Source: Istiophorus platypterus (taxonomy: Eukaryota; Chordata; Actinopteri; Istiophoriformes; Istiophoridae). From it: a DNA stretch of 64,000 bases. Below, piece after piece: positions 12,570-25,498 of the stretch. Under the pieces are notes generated by a model, which saw nothing but the letters and a program-made list of their open reading frames with translations, did not search any database and was not told the origin of the DNA. Positions within the stretch are counted from its first letter, which is position 1. Each line of letters begins with the position of its first letter. The stretch covers positions 16,709,560-16,773,559 of the forward strand of contig CM029129.1 in assembly GCA_016859345.1 (NCBI GenBank). The letters run 5' to 3'. The position numbers and the translations under genes are program-made.

Positions 12570-15520
12570 TAAATACTGATGTAGACCTGGGAGATGTTGC
12601 AGAGCAGCTACACTCATTTTGGCAGTCTGGTTTTACTGGCAGCCAAATGCTGCAGTGTAGTCAGCCTGGAACACAGCCCCGGGTTTGAAGGGAGAAGAGG
12701 CAAGAAAAAAAGCGCCACACACATCTTACCTCTGACTTGGAGGCTGATTAACTTGATGGCAAGACACTATGACAGAGCCACCTTCTGGCCCATGTGTCTG
12801 TTTTAATCTGTCTGTCTGTTTGTAATTAGCCTTAGCCCCCTGAAGATATTTACCTGCCTATAACACATGTTTTGAAAGGACCGAACTAACAGAGTTACCG
12901 CAGCACTCCTCATGAAAATCTGTTTTCCGTTATCTGAAGCTGTAAACTGGAAAAATGTCACTTTAGCTATTTTTCTCTTACGCTTCCTCTGTTTTTGTGG
13001 CAGGCTGTGGAAGGAGCAACCAGGCCACTTCGGAGTACTACTGTCTACATAACTAAAAAATTATGACCTAAACCAGTGAGTTTATGATCATCAAGGCACT
13101 TGGCTCAGTGAGCTAGACTTAGGGCTGTTTTAAGAAACTTGTTTTTCGTGCCACTGGGGTGTGGCCAAGACAAAAATCAGATGCTTCTTGTGAACAGCTT
13201 TCAGAAGAGTTGACAATTCTAATTCAGTGTTCCTGTGCTTATTGCACCAGCCTGATTGTTTGTGTCTAAAGTGAGTTGGACTGAAGGTGCGAGGTCAGGA
13301 CCTCAGTGCAGTTTGATCAGTAGCACATAGTCCATTTATGTCATTTACGCACATGCTTTACAGATTGGATGAGTTTTACGCACACTATGGCCCTTGTTCC
13401 CCTTGCTCCCAGAGAACAGCCATAAAGTATATTTTACAGTACAATAATGAAATGAGTTGCTCATCATTAATTATCTGTGTTATGTTATCGTCTCACCTGT
13501 AGTCTCTGTTGAAATGGTATCTGTGGCCTTTTTTTCAACATAAACCAGGTAACTGAAAGGATTTTGATTTAAAGTTTTTAACAGCCAAAAGGGCAACAAA
13601 CTTCTTTTTGAGCCATAAAGGCCCTTGGAAAATTTAACCTCCACTATCCTTTCTGGTATTTACTGTAGTTTGACCCCATCCAAAAGAGCATTGTTGGGTG
13701 TGGAAGGATTTGTATTAAAATTTAAATCCTCCATATGGTTAACTTGGTAATTTCTGGAATGAATTACACCTACTTGCATTAATCAGTTTGTGTTCTTTTA
13801 AAATAGCTGTACCCAGATATTTCTGCAAAGCTGAGGAAAGATTTACATTTAGAAAGTCCGTTAATCTCCCACAGTTATAATCTGATGGGTCAATGAAAAG
13901 AGGTTGTTGTTTTTTTGTTTTTTTTGTTTTGTTTTTTTTATGAATAGTGAATAGTTTGGGATTATTTTTGTAATTGACATTTGTCGATTTCTGTTAGGTC
14001 CACTTTAGTATCTGGGAGCTTGGAGCCTGTTACTGAACAAGGGTCTGTCTTTAATCACTAAAAATATCTTCACTTTTTTTTTTTTTTTTTTTTAACTTCC
14101 TTGTGAAAAGCATAAGTATTTTTTCACAAAGGTTCTTGTTTAGTTTCAATTGAAACTTGTTCTTGGCAGCTTTGTCTGTTGAGCTCCCATCCGTTTTATT
14201 TTTACTACTGTATTTACTTTTTCTGATAGAGCTGTTAATATTTAAGTGTTTATAGTATTGTCTGTCTATTTGGGTTAGTACTCTTTTTGTTTTGCATTTT
14301 AATATCACTCTTTCTTAATATGCTTTTTTAGATTTTAATGTATTTTAATGTTTAATGGACAGGTTTGTTTGTTTTTTTTGTCTCTTTTGTTGTTTCCACA
14401 TTGCTTTTGTTTCAAATGTCTTGGTTCAACTAATTAGTTAACCGTAATATCTTCTTTCCTTCCTGACCAAATGAACGTGTTTTTGGAAATGGAGATTTCC
14501 AAAACAATTAATGACTGCTTAAAGTTGGTCTCTAAATTGTATAATTTTAAATGTTTTTACCCCAATTCTCTGGAATTAATGTTAACTTATTGTTAATAGC
14601 ATATTTTTTGTTGTCGTAGTAAAGTGCTACTGTAGAGTGTACAGTATTTGTTTAAACTACATCTTCGCTTGTAAAATGCTGTAAATTATACAAACTTACT
14701 TTCTTTAAAATATGACCATAAGTATACTTTGGTAAGAGGTGATGTTTTATAGGCATTTTATTTGACATTTGATGCTGCTTACATAAATCCTAGTCCTTTT
14801 TTTTTTTTTTTAACAAAAAAATGGTCCTGATGGAGGCAAAATGGAAGAATTTCTGCAGATTTAAAAATAAAAAGTCCCTAAACATCTCAGTTTGAGTAGA
14901 AAGTGCTCCCCATGTAGAAATGTAAAAGCTTGACAAACAAAGCTCAAAACGTTTGTGGAGAAGTTGGGTAAGGGAAGATCTGACTTCAGTCATTGTTTCT
15001 GATGTGAATCTATAATCTGGTGCCTAAAAAAACAAAAACAAAACACCTTTCTGCCTGAGGAAGGCATGGGGGTTGGTTTTAAAAAAAAGAAAAACCACAA
15101 AAAACTCCAACTACTCAAGCTACTTCATGAGCTGCTCTCACGGGCATGGAACAAACATAACGTTTGACTCGAGACCTCCACTGCAGGTTTAATTGCGAGA
15201 CTGGTCTTGAATGCCCTTGAGTGATGGACCCCATGAAGGGAGCATTTTCTGTTGAAACGTCATAAAGCTGTGACTCTTGTCGCACGGAGCTCTTCAAACG
15301 CAGCCCTTGTGCCTTTCAGAAAATCTGCTACAATCATCTCCCCTCTCGATGCTGTCTCGTTAACAGCATTGATCTATTTTTGTCTTTTGGTTTTATATCC
15401 TGTACATATGGCTGTAGTGTATGATATTAGCTGTATTTTCAATGTGGTTTCCTTTTTTTTCCTCACCCCCCTTTTTTTTTTTTTTTTTTTTTTTTTAATA
15501 AAACATGATTCATGCTTATG
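12570..15520 (+). other. slc7a3: Probable 3' UTR of slc7a3
   Basis: About 2.9 kb without coding potential between the slc7a3 stop and the first convincing + strand polyadenylation signal. It is AT-rich, with T runs near 14082-14094 and 15470-15496. Open frames here are short and unconvincing. The length is inferred from the signal, not from transcripts. Confidence 0.5.
15497..15502 (+). terminator. slc7a3: Polyadenylation signal AATAAA, candidate for slc7a3
   Basis: AATAAA directly follows a long T run and is followed within about 40 bases by a GTGTTTT-type GU-rich element. Confidence 0.45.
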
Positions 15521-15525
15521 GCAGA

Positions 15526-17140
15526 TTAAAAGCCTCTTGTGTTTTATCCACTGCTTCATTTTAGTTGAAAGAAAGATGGGAGCCATTTTCTCAGTATGAG
15601 CTGGATTCCAGCGGCTGCTGTCGAAGCTACGGTTAACAGCCTTGGCAGCGAGTCGCCGGTGTCTCGCAGAATTATGTTAACAACATCATCTGTGTGAGCT
15701 GCAACATGACTCAGCCTTAAGGGGTGTTTGACTAACTTTGCAACCCCTAAAATGAATCGTAATCCTTCAGCCACAGGCCTCAAAACATTAAATCCATATG
15801 CTCATTCCTATGCAGAATTCATCTGCATACCATCTCTGTTAATATCAGTGGTTTTCAGCACAAAGAGCAATCACAATCTTTTATACTGAGCAGCAATGCC
15901 CTTCATAGAGCGTTGATGGGCCTGCATTCACTAAAACCATTTAAAATATCTGTCGAGAATGACTTGCACCACTGTAGTACATCCCTTTGTCATTCTTTAG
16001 TTCAAGGCAGTGAAATGTCAAAACGAGCATAAGAAAACGTTAAAATTTTAGTTCTTTACAACTTTCCTCAGACTTACATATAATAGCTGAATAATAAACT
16101 AACTTATCCGTTACAGTTGACTGAATAAACTCACGTACAAACACCAGTTTCAACGGTGTGTTCACAGGTTTCTCACGGTCAGCAGTCACCATCCCTGCCC
16201 CCATTCACCGTTAAGAACCTCACATGTAACAGTAATGTGAGACAGAAAATACAAAAAACACAATATTGTTAAAATCAAATGTCTCGATCAAACACATACT
16301 TTTCAATCAGGAAAATGTAATGTAATGTAAATACAGTGGTGACACCCTCCACTACATATGCTGTGATGCCCCCCCCCCCGCATCTGACCAAGATGACCAC
16401 AGAGTCTCTGTATGAGACTCCTGTTGTCCCTCTCTAATTTCTTTTAGGTCTATTTTCAGTACCTGTGGTGCAAATGCATAACACCCCCCCCCCCCGTCAG
16501 GGTTGACAAATGACAGCTGAGGAGTTGCACCTATAAACTAAATTGGTAATGTGCCATAAGTTTTGCAGTAAACTGACGACAACGATTCACCTGATCGGCT
16601 CTCGTGGCCGTCCTGCTGAAAATATGAAATATCCGCATTTCACAGCTAATGATGGTTGAGTGCAGTATTTTGCTTGTGAGGGTTTAAACAAAGAGCATGT
16701 TAATTAAATATGCTTGAGAGTAATACAAAGCATTAGAAGAGCAGCCTAATCCACTTTGGTCAACAAGGCAAAACGATCAGATTTTAGATTTGCACACATT
16801 ATGTTGAGAGCCAAGCTTTTCATTAGACAATCGTGATTGCATTTTTTTCTAATCATTATGTATCTGGAACCCCTCTCTCGCCCATGTTGCAAATGTTTGT
16901 GATTTTAGATTTTAATTAAAGCTGATTTTTAAAATTGTTTTTTAGATGCAAAAGGCCACAATTTTTACACCTAAATATGCAAATCATGATGCCCTGAAAA
17001 AACTTTTCCCGCCCGCCTGCCTGCTATGACAGTGAGGCCCTCTAGTGGTCACACTGAGCGTTACACAAATTGTTTACCCACAACTGCGGTCCATTACTAC
17101 CAGACCGTTTAAGAGTAAAGAAAAGAGCAGGGTGCCTCTG
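15526..17140. other. Intergenic region between convergent slc7a3 and rab39b
   Basis: slc7a3 (+) and rab39b (-) converge here. I see no gene. There are C runs at about 16370-16379 and 16484-16495 and AT-rich filler. Confidence 0.5.
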
Positions 17141-20100
17141 ATGTTTGCACAAGGCAAATCTTTATTAACGTTTCCAGGCATTTATTATTAATGACACCTG
17201 ATGTCACAACAACATTGAACAGTCAACTTTGACAGGGCTTGGGTTTAAAGAAATTATTTACAGGATGTGTAATGTGATACCAGTGTGTTTCCCGCCACCT
17301 CACACTTTCAGGTGTTAATTTTCACACGATAAACACAAAGTTGTATTTGTGGACAGGAAGCTGTCTGCGTCTTTCCTCCAAAAGGCACTCAGAAGAGACA
17401 CGTCCTTCTGCACGGTTGAAATAAACACTCACTCGCCGTTGTTTCAAAGGCTGTTTTTTAAATGAATTAGTCACTATCAATGCTGCCAGTCTGAACTGGC
17501 AATGGTCAGGTTCAAATATTCCTAATTTGTTCATTTTCCATGGTTAAAACGCACGTTGTGCCATGGCACATAAGATCTTTTCACATCCCCAAACAACAAA
17601 TTAGACACTTCATTCATTCTGTCTTCATTCTGTCTGATGAGATTCCAGGTACTGAATGAAATGGCTATTTACATTATATCAAAAATAAAAGTTCTTTTCT
17701 TTGGAAAATTTCAGTTAAAATGGAGGCATGCATTGATTATAATGGGCATGACTGAATCTATAAATGGATTGTAGGCATAAGTGTGAGAAGAGATTATAAC
17801 CTGAAGGTGTTGTGTAATATTAAAGAGCAGGCTCCGTATTAAGATTCATAATATCATTTTCCAAAAGCCCCAAAGTGTTCAATATTGCAGAAATAAATGA
17901 ATGATTATGAAATAAATAATCACATGAATAAATTGTGAAAAATGTAAATCAAACCAGAATCTTTGGATTTTTTTTTTTTTATTGTTAAATGTTTTTGTTT
18001 TTTTTTCATTGGAGTTTCTTTTTTTTCACAAAGGGCATTTTTTGTCCCCCCCCCCCCTAATCACAATATTATTTAATGTCACTTTTTATTTCATCTTTCC
18101 ATGGCATAGGCCAGGCCCTCACTTTTCATAAATTCTCATGGCCCCGTGCTTCTCTTTAAGTTAGCTCAGCAACTGCTGCCAAATTTAGCCATTTAAACAC
18201 CTGTCGGCTACAACAATGTCAAAGATATTCTAAATCGACTATCTAGCCGCTGTTAAGTAGTAAACACAGCACACAGGCAAAGTAACTAACATATCCATCC
18301 GTTCAAGTTAACGCAGCATATGGTACCTACCTAGCCTGCTAAACAGCTAGGCAAGTTAAATAAAAGATAAGCTAGATGACAAGAGCAGCTAATTCAGGCC
18401 ATTTATCTGGAATAACAAGGTCAACCTACTCAGCCAACTGTGAATATGTGCCTCTCTTGAATTAGCATATATTCAGGTCACAGATGTAACGATTGGTTTC
18501 TCTAATGGATCATTTATTGGTGTCGTCTGGAAAAACCTAACTGTGGTATCTCTAGAATTCCTAAAGACTCTTCTAACTGTCTGGATGAAAAAATAATCCA
18601 TCTGCTAAAAAGGTTTTGGGTTTTTTTTTAATCCGCACCCTCAGTTGCGACGTTTCCTATCAGGCTACCCTCGGCCGACAGCCATCTTTGATTCGGAAAC
18701 AGAGGCAAACCTTGGGGTAGGGGTTAAAAATCAATTTCTAATCATTCAGTGGACAGAAGATCTTTTCATCCCGTGGATTAGAGGAGTCTCTTTTTTGGGG
18801 GGGGGGCTCTTCACCTTAAGACCAGCTGTGAGTGTTTTTCAGACAATGCCAAAGTAACTTGTGTGGCTAGCGGCAGCATCAAGTGGTAGATGGTTAACTC
18901 AGCGTTACCTCAGGGGCATTTTGGTTTTAAATACGTTCCTCAAAGACAGACGGGCAGTGTTAGCTCTCGCTAACAGGTGCTAACTGGCTAATTAACTCCA
19001 CATGGAAAACCAGTGGCACTAGTATGAAGTTTCTACTATTCTTACTATGTTTGTGAATGATCGTGTTTACAATGAATGTGTCTGCAGGGCCACAAACACC
19101 AGCATGACAACATAATGTCCCACATACCACATGCAATGGTTAAAAAAAAAACAAAAACAAAAGAAAAACTCCTGTGAAACTGTGTTATTTTGTAAATAAT
19201 AATGTTGAAATAATATATCCGAGGAATAACTTGAGTTTTAATTATTTCTTAGAAGATTTAACAAATTGGTTCATTTATATATGACACAATTTATCGATAT
19301 GATTATTAATTTCTTTTATGTTTTTTTTTTTTATATAGAACACACTGAGGCTCCATATGAAAAGGCTTTAAGGTCATATCTTACCTGTTCTCACCAGTAA
19401 ACCAACACAGACTAGTAAACATGAACTGGGTATTTATCATATTGATAAATTCCTTGCTGTGATCTACCTATAATGGTTATCAGTAAGTTGCTACAGTAAC
19501 TTTCCCTTCAGCAAACAGCAAATGTACGATTGAACATTTTCACTGTGAAAACTCTTTCTCGGAGCATTCACCCCCCCCAAAAAAAAAAAATAAAAAGCAT
19601 GACAGCGTCTCAGACTTTGGTTCAATTTGATTTCACTTTCATGATCCTCCATGTATTTAAGCCACTTGGATGTGTAGTGCAGTACAATCAGTGAAGATCT
19701 TCTGTCTCACCTCTCTCACTGGATATAGTCTGTACAGGGCTGCAGTATATTCTAAGTATTATGCACGGAACGAAAAAGGCATGGCTCAGTCTCGGCGCCA
19801 CTGATTCAGATCGAACCCATCATGGGCGCAGACACGCTACGCCGACCCGGTCTCAGTCTCTTAGGGACGTGCGGCAAGAACTCAAGCGGCCACCGGAGCG
19901 TGACTGTGTACGTCAGGAAGGAGCAAAGGTGGACTAAAGCTGGAGTGCTGTTAAGAGCCGAGGGTTAATACAATCACACACACGCATGCACACAGAACAG
20001 TGAGGGGAGTTAGGATGCTTCTTGTGCTTCTACGCCTGTTAGGAACATCAACAAAGTGTCCTAAGCGTGGACAGAGCCATAAACGGGCACCTGAAAGACC

Positions 20101-20285
20101 AAACGACGTCTTGTGTATAGAAGTAAAGTGTGTTAACTCAGCGGGGAAGTATTACGAGTCCCACAAAAAAAAAAACCAAAATGGCCTGAGTGAAGCCATG
20201 GCTAGAGAGAGAGAGAGAGATCTCCTAAGGACGGGGTCCGCTGAAGCATTCACCCCCTGTCACACCCCGCGTGTGGCCGGGAGAA
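17141..20285 (-). other. rab39b: Probable 3' UTR of rab39b
   Basis: About 3.1 kb between the rab39b stop and a minus-strand AATAAA. No coding frame was recognised. It holds a C run near 18047-18058, an A-rich stretch near 19575-19591, a CpG-richer patch around 19790-19920 and a GA run at 20202-20220. As I recall, mammalian RAB39B also has a multi-kilobase 3' UTR, which makes this length plausible. Confidence 0.45.
17161..17166 (-). terminator. rab39b: Polyadenylation signal AATAAA, candidate for rab39b
   Basis: TTTATT on the + strand reads as AATAAA on the - strand, followed downstream on that strand by TTTGCCTTGTG. It is the best-placed minus-strand signal before slc7a3. Confidence 0.4.
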
Positions 20286-21380
20286 TCAGCAGTAGCACTG
20301 CCGGCTGCCCTTGGTGACCTCCTCCGACGAGTGGACGGTATTGGGAACGAATCCGCTCTTGACGCCCTCCCAGCCGTCCTGGATCTTGATTTCCCCGCTC
20401 CGCACCAGGTCAAAGATGTCCCTCGTCAAATCCACAAAGGCCTAAGGTATAAATACCAGAGGGGGAAACCAGAACCGGATGACTCACCGTTACACAAAAT
20501 CCAGAACTGAAAATATCAGTCAACGGAGAATGAATTGGCAACAATCTTGATATTCACTTCGTTTTCTTTTAAATCAAGTTTTTGAAAGCAAAAATGCCGA
20601 AGATTTTTTTCTGCTTTGACCTTCTCAAATGTCAAGATTTGCTATTCGCCTTTGTTCTATATGATAATACGCAGAACATCTTTGGGTTTTGACTGTTCCG
20701 ACAGAAACAACTTTTGATGGGCATTTTTCAATATTTTTTGGACATTTTATAAACCAATGATTAAACGAGAAAATAAGAGGCAGATTAACTGTTAAAGATG
20801 TTTTTAAAAGTTGTGTCAGTATCTGTTGCATTGCACTCCAACAGAAAAACGCCATTTTTCGCCTGTAAAATCTGACCCAGTGGTACAATCTGTAGAGGGA
20901 AGGCGATGGCAGTTTTCTTGGCAGCGGTCTGATTTGTTTCTATTATTATGTTAATGTCTAACTTCAGCGCAATAATGATCTGTTGTGACAGAAAAGATTT
21001 CACTGGATGCTTTGATGAAAGCTTTAACCAACAGGAACAGCAAGTGCACCAGTCCACTCCAAGCTCTTCACGCACACGCGAAGAAACACTGAAATAACAT
21101 CCAAACCTTCTCCACGTTGATGGCGTCTCGTGCCGATGTCTCCACGTAACGCATCCCGTAGGCCCCCGCCAGCTTCTCCGCCTCCTGATGGGTCACCTGA
21201 CGCTCGGCCACCAGGTCGCACTTGTGGCCGACCAGCAGGAAGATGATGCTGTGCGGCTGGACATGGCTCTGGGCCTCTTCCAGCCAGTTATGAACGTTCT
21301 GGAAGGATCTTCGGTTTGTGATGTCGAAGAGTAAGAGCCCACCCACTGAGTTGCGGTAGTAGGCTCTGGTAATAGACCTG

Positions 21381-21470
<90 letters not shown>

Positions 21471-21785
21471 AGTCACACTCACAAAAGATAATAGATAAAT
21501 AGCTTAAAGAGCAACAGAGATCTGTGTGAGTTTTGCTTATGGATCGTTCCGTGAGACTTCCTGTCTTTACCTGAACCTCTCCTGTCCCGCAGTGTCCCAG
21601 ATTTGAAGCTTGATCCTTTTTCCTGGCTCGATTTCCACCAGGCGGGAGAAGAAGTCCACCCCCACGGTGGGGTCTGACACCTGGGCGAAGCGGCCCTCAG
21701 TGAACCTCCGGATCAGACATGACTTGCCAACTGTGGAGTCTCCGATGACAATCAGGCGAAACTGATAAAGCCATATCGTCTCCAT
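20286..21785 (-). CDS. rab39b: Ras-related protein Rab-39B, 3 coding exons
   Basis: Small GTPase of vesicle traffic. Mammalian RAB39B is neuronal, Golgi/endosome-associated and linked to intellectual disability and parkinsonism. Exons on the - strand: 21785-21571, 21377-21107, 20441-20286, all GT-AG and in phase, giving 213 aa, the same length as human RAB39B. Visible motifs are the P-loop GDSTVGKS (residues 15-22), switch I DPTVGVDFFSR, switch II WDTAGQERFR, the base-binding GHKCD and ETSAR, and a C-terminal CYC (double-cysteine geranylgeranylation). The N-terminal FTEGRFAQVSDPTVGVDF matches RAB39B and lacks the insertion of RAB39A. The second intron, between ...INVEK and AFVDL..., is about 665 bp and seems extra compared with the two-exon mammalian gene. 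The first intron is only 193 bp and nearly half of it is a GATA array. The gene lies head-to-head with the rab38-like gene. Confidence 0.95.
20731..20800 (-). repeat. Fragment of a dispersed teleost repeat (ATTAATCGA family), in rab39b intron 2
   Basis: It has the 'acattttataaaccaa' and 'aacgagaaaata' blocks in the same order as the copies at 31775 and 45343. Confidence 0.5.
21381..21471. repeat. (GATA)n microsatellite in rab39b intron 1
   Basis: About 22 uninterrupted GATA units. On the gene strand this is a (TATC)n run ending directly at the CAG acceptor of rab39b exon 2, so it serves as that acceptor's upstream tract. Confidence 0.95.
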
Positions 21786-24050
21786 GTCTCATGAAAAATA
21801 AAATCTGCAGCAAAATAGAACAAATAGCTCAGTCACCAACATGCACGTCAGGGCCTCAAATGTCCCGTTAAAAAAAACCCAAAGATACTAAGTTCATTAG
21901 CAAATTTTACAAATAAAGCATCAAATTCTCAAATTTGAAAGGTTGGAACCAGCAAGAAATTGAAATTTGTGCTTAAAAAAATGATTGAAAATCATCAAAA
22001 AAGTATTCTTTGGTCATCAAAAAAATCCGCTCATTGTTTCAGCTCTAATCTGTGTCACTACAGGAAAATTATGTTAATATTATTGATATTAAGATTAAGA
22101 TAGAAAGTTATTAATATTATGACAATATAATAATATTAAGAGTAATGATAATCTTAATAGTACAACATAATATTATAATATTAAGATTTTAATAAGGAGG
22201 AAAATAAAAGAAACTAGCAACAAATGAAGCAACTGCTTAGATTAAATACACTTTAAAGCTTCTACTAACAGTAAAAGCATCTATAAAAATGACACCCGCC
22301 TCTTTAGAAACAGGGGACGGGTGTAAATAGGATCAGTGGTTTTAGATGAAACACAGATATGCAATTTATCGACAGATTGTGTTGACCCCCATGGACAATT
22401 CTTGTATTATCATGGGGAGAGAATAAAAAGGCTCAAATCATCTCAGTGGTGTCCAGTGTGCAGGTTTACAGCTGGGTGATCTAATTTGAGGGGAAGGAGG
22501 GGAGGGGGGAGGCCACTCCTCTCCAACTCAATAAACACTGGCGTAGTCAGTCATCCCCCATGTGGATGGCACACTGGTTGTTATACAGCAGTAACACACA
22601 ATGAGGCCTTGAAGCCGGCGTGAGACAAGCCCGGCGGAGGGAGAGCCGCTAAAACACGACTGCCAGGTGGTATGAGATGCTCGCCGCCGGCTCTCGGAGG
22701 GCCCCCGGCGACAGCCATGATAAGATGAACCCACCAACTTTACAACAAATACTGAGGCCCAGCCCTCTGGGTCCAGTGGCAGCGATGAGTAGTCTGCACT
22801 TTAAGGACTGACACTGAGGGTAGTAATCGAATCCAAACAGCAGATGTTGACCTACCTTAAAGTTAAGAGCTCAGTATCTGTAAAAAACAAACCCCATATC
22901 GACGATTATTGTCTTCCAAAAAAAATAAAAATAAAAATATAACCCTCCAGACTAGCGGTGGTGGTGTTGTTGCCTGCAGGAATAGCCCACCGATAACGTC
23001 CCACCATTAAGCAGGCCTCTTGTCTACCATCACCATTCGACCCCTTTTTAAAACATACGAAAGCAGCCTGTTGAGCGTGTAGGCCGAAAGCAGCTGGGTC
23101 ATTTAGAGCAGGACTGTTGATATTTCCGTGGTTGATCCGCTGATGAAATGGCAGCGGGACACAACAGCAGCATCACACAGGCATCTCCTCCTCGCCCTCA
23201 TCAGCACCACTACCGTAACTGCACACGCAGCGGCGCAGCGGCAATCCTCCGGCCGCTGCCTTCACAGGCTGTAGGAACGAACAGAAAGAACAAACAAAGA
23301 AAAACAACAACAGAAAAAACAAAATCAAAAACAAAAACCTGTGGCCACATGGACATAATAACTTCATCTATGGCCTTTAAGTAGAGTAAAAAGTAATACC
23401 GGAATTGCATTGCTAAGTCCATGCTTATTCAAATTTACATGCAGTTATAATCTTGCTAGTTTACATCGGCTTATATTTCAATAAAAGGTGTTTTCTTCTC
23501 ATAAGCATTTTCAGCTTTCATCATCGATGTCAATTAATATTGGTTTTGATGTGCTTGTACTTTATATTTCTATCTTATGAAACGTCATACTTCTACTGCA
23601 TTACAGAGAGATCAGAGAGAAACATACCTTTTACCAGAGCATCATTTATCTGACTGCTATAATAGGTACCTAGCAGATTAATTTTTTATATATATATATA
23701 TTTGATAAATTAATCATGCTCTAAATGTGGTGATTAAAATACCATTATTCGTTATAGCTGACAAGGGGCCCTCAAGTATTTAATAGGTGAGATATCAAAG
23801 ATGACTGGTAACGTCTAATGTGCAAACGGGCGCAGCCTCGAACACCTTTAGCAGTAAAATGCTGAATACACATTGATGCACATGTTATAATAATCCAATA
23901 ACGTGATATAAAGTGGGATTGTAGTGAACTCTGAATAAGGCCATTTTGCTCGATGGGCATTTTGTAGATGAAACTTTATACTTTTACCCAAGAGAAATTT
24001 CGAAGGCCGGACTTGTGTTTGAAACAGAGTAGATTATTTATCTATCTAAA
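21786..24050. promoter_or_regulatory. Upstream region between rab39b and the rab38-like gene
   Basis: This 2.3 kb separates two divergent genes. CpG-richer patches at about 22600-22720 and 23140-23270 are the likeliest rab39b promoter or 5' UTR sequence. An AT-rich, ATTAATATT-like stretch lies at 22075-22195 and a TA run near 23680-23705. No coding exon was recognised. The promoter role is inferred from position and composition. Confidence 0.35.
21895..22055 (+). repeat. Dispersed teleost repeat fragment (ATTAATCGA family, distal part)
   Basis: It matches the part of the repeat with 'ggaaccagcaa...', a middle 'aaaaatgattgaaaatcatcaa' type block and a terminal 'gtttcagctcta'. Identified from memory of the family, diverged. 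Confidence 0.5.
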
Positions 24051-24423
24051 ATGAATATCCCGAGAACCCCGTCCCGTCCGAAACGTCCGCTCTACGAGGA
24101 GCCTGTGAACGCACCACCCGTTCTCGGCAGCTGCGTTGAAGTCGCTCCCGGGATCTGAGCGTCGAGCAGACGGACCCGGACCCACATGTGCGGAGGACTC
24201 GATCTCGACCGCTTCCCTCTCGAATCCCTGATTCTGGATCCTAACATTTTTTTTTATCACGGACCAAAGAAAATGTCCGACTCGTAGGATTTTCTTCCAC
24301 CGGGCCCCGAATCTACTACAGACAGTTTTGCTGTGACACCTTTGCATCTGCATCCTTGTTTAAGTTTCCATAATTCTATAGAGGAGGGCTTTTTTTCCTT
24401 ATTATTTCTGCAGCGCTGCAGCC
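24050..24423 (+). promoter_or_regulatory. CpG-rich promoter/5' UTR of the rab38-like gene, with an E-box
   Basis: The 370 bases before the ATG at 24424 are CpG-dense compared with their surroundings. CACATGTG lies at 24183-24190 and CAGCTG near 24128-24133. CACATGTG contains the CATGTG core bound by MITF/TFE factors, and mammalian RAB38 acts in melanosomes, so this site is a reasonable candidate regulator. That link is inference. Confidence 0.4.
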
Positions 24424-25465
24424 ATGCAGCAGGAGCTTTTATTCAAAGTTCTGGTCATCGGGGACTTGGGAGTCGGGAAAACGTCCATCATCAAGCGGTA
24501 CGTCCATCAGATCTTCTCCCAGCACTACCGAGCCACCATCGGGGTGGACTTCGCCCTGAAGGTGCTGCAGTGGGACAACGACACCGTGGTCCGGCTCCAG
24601 CTGTGGGACATAGCAGGTCTGTCGAACTGTACTGAAACAGTCACAACATGTACTTTACTGTACATGTTGGGACTCCTGCTCTGTGTGTGGATCAAAACAA
24701 GGATTTATTTCCTAAATGAATACGTGTATTTGTGTGTGCATGCACGTGTGTGTGTGTGCATCTGTGTGTGTGTGTGTGTGCGTGTTTTCTTAGATCTTAT
24801 GAAACAAAACAACTTTTGTTTTCACCTTCAGCAACTGTGAAAACCTGCCAGTTGTTTAAGCTGCTTATGGAGAAAAACTTTGTAAATGAGTTTAAGAGGG
24901 GTTTTAGAAGGGGGGAAGTGCGTGAGCAAAACATATAACAGGTAATAATAAAAAAAAAACAACCACAAAAAACAAAACAAAACAACAACAACAAAAAAAG
25001 ACTTCCTGGACGGTGCTGCCAAACATCCTGATCTTTTCAAGCTGACTTTTCCAGGCCTGAGTTTCTGGCGGTACGGTTTGAACCCATCACCTGGTTTCCA
25101 GTACGATTGTCAGTCTCCTGAAACAGGACGGGATAAAATGTCTTCTTTTTTTACTTTTATGACTCACAAAAATAATTGTACAGATGCGTAACTTGGTAAG
25201 ATGGAGACTTTTACAGTGGGTGATGTGAACTCCCAGTGGCTTGCCTGTCCACTGGATGCCTGCCCCCCCCCATTTGATGCCTGGCTGAGGAATGTAGATC
25301 TTGTGCCTGACTCAAGTGATCCCATGCTCATGATATCAATCACATGATGGTGTCTACTGTGGCATACACACACACACACCCACACACGCACACACACACA
25401 CAAACGTGCACTCCTGGATTCGTCACTAATGAACCGTTACTGTGAGTTGATTGAATTTTATGGAC

Positions 25466-25498
<33 letters not shown>

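Noticed and set aside
11971..12579. A 202-residue frame overlapping the end of slc7a3
   Set aside because: It crosses an intron and two real exons in a different frame. The spliced slc7a3 frame explains this region.
19780..19990. A CpG-richer patch that might be a separate gene or tRNA
   Set aside because: No cloverleaf, A/B boxes or coding frame could be found. It lies within the probable rab39b 3' UTR.
21381..21471. A regular array that could be mistaken for CRISPR-like repeats
   Set aside because: It is an uninterrupted 4-bp microsatellite without spacers in a vertebrate intron.
20286..21785. Assignment of the minus-strand Rab to RAB39A
   Set aside because: It lacks the extra residues RAB39A has before DPTVGVDFF and agrees with RAB39B in CLIRRFTEGRFAQVSDP and the 213-residue length.
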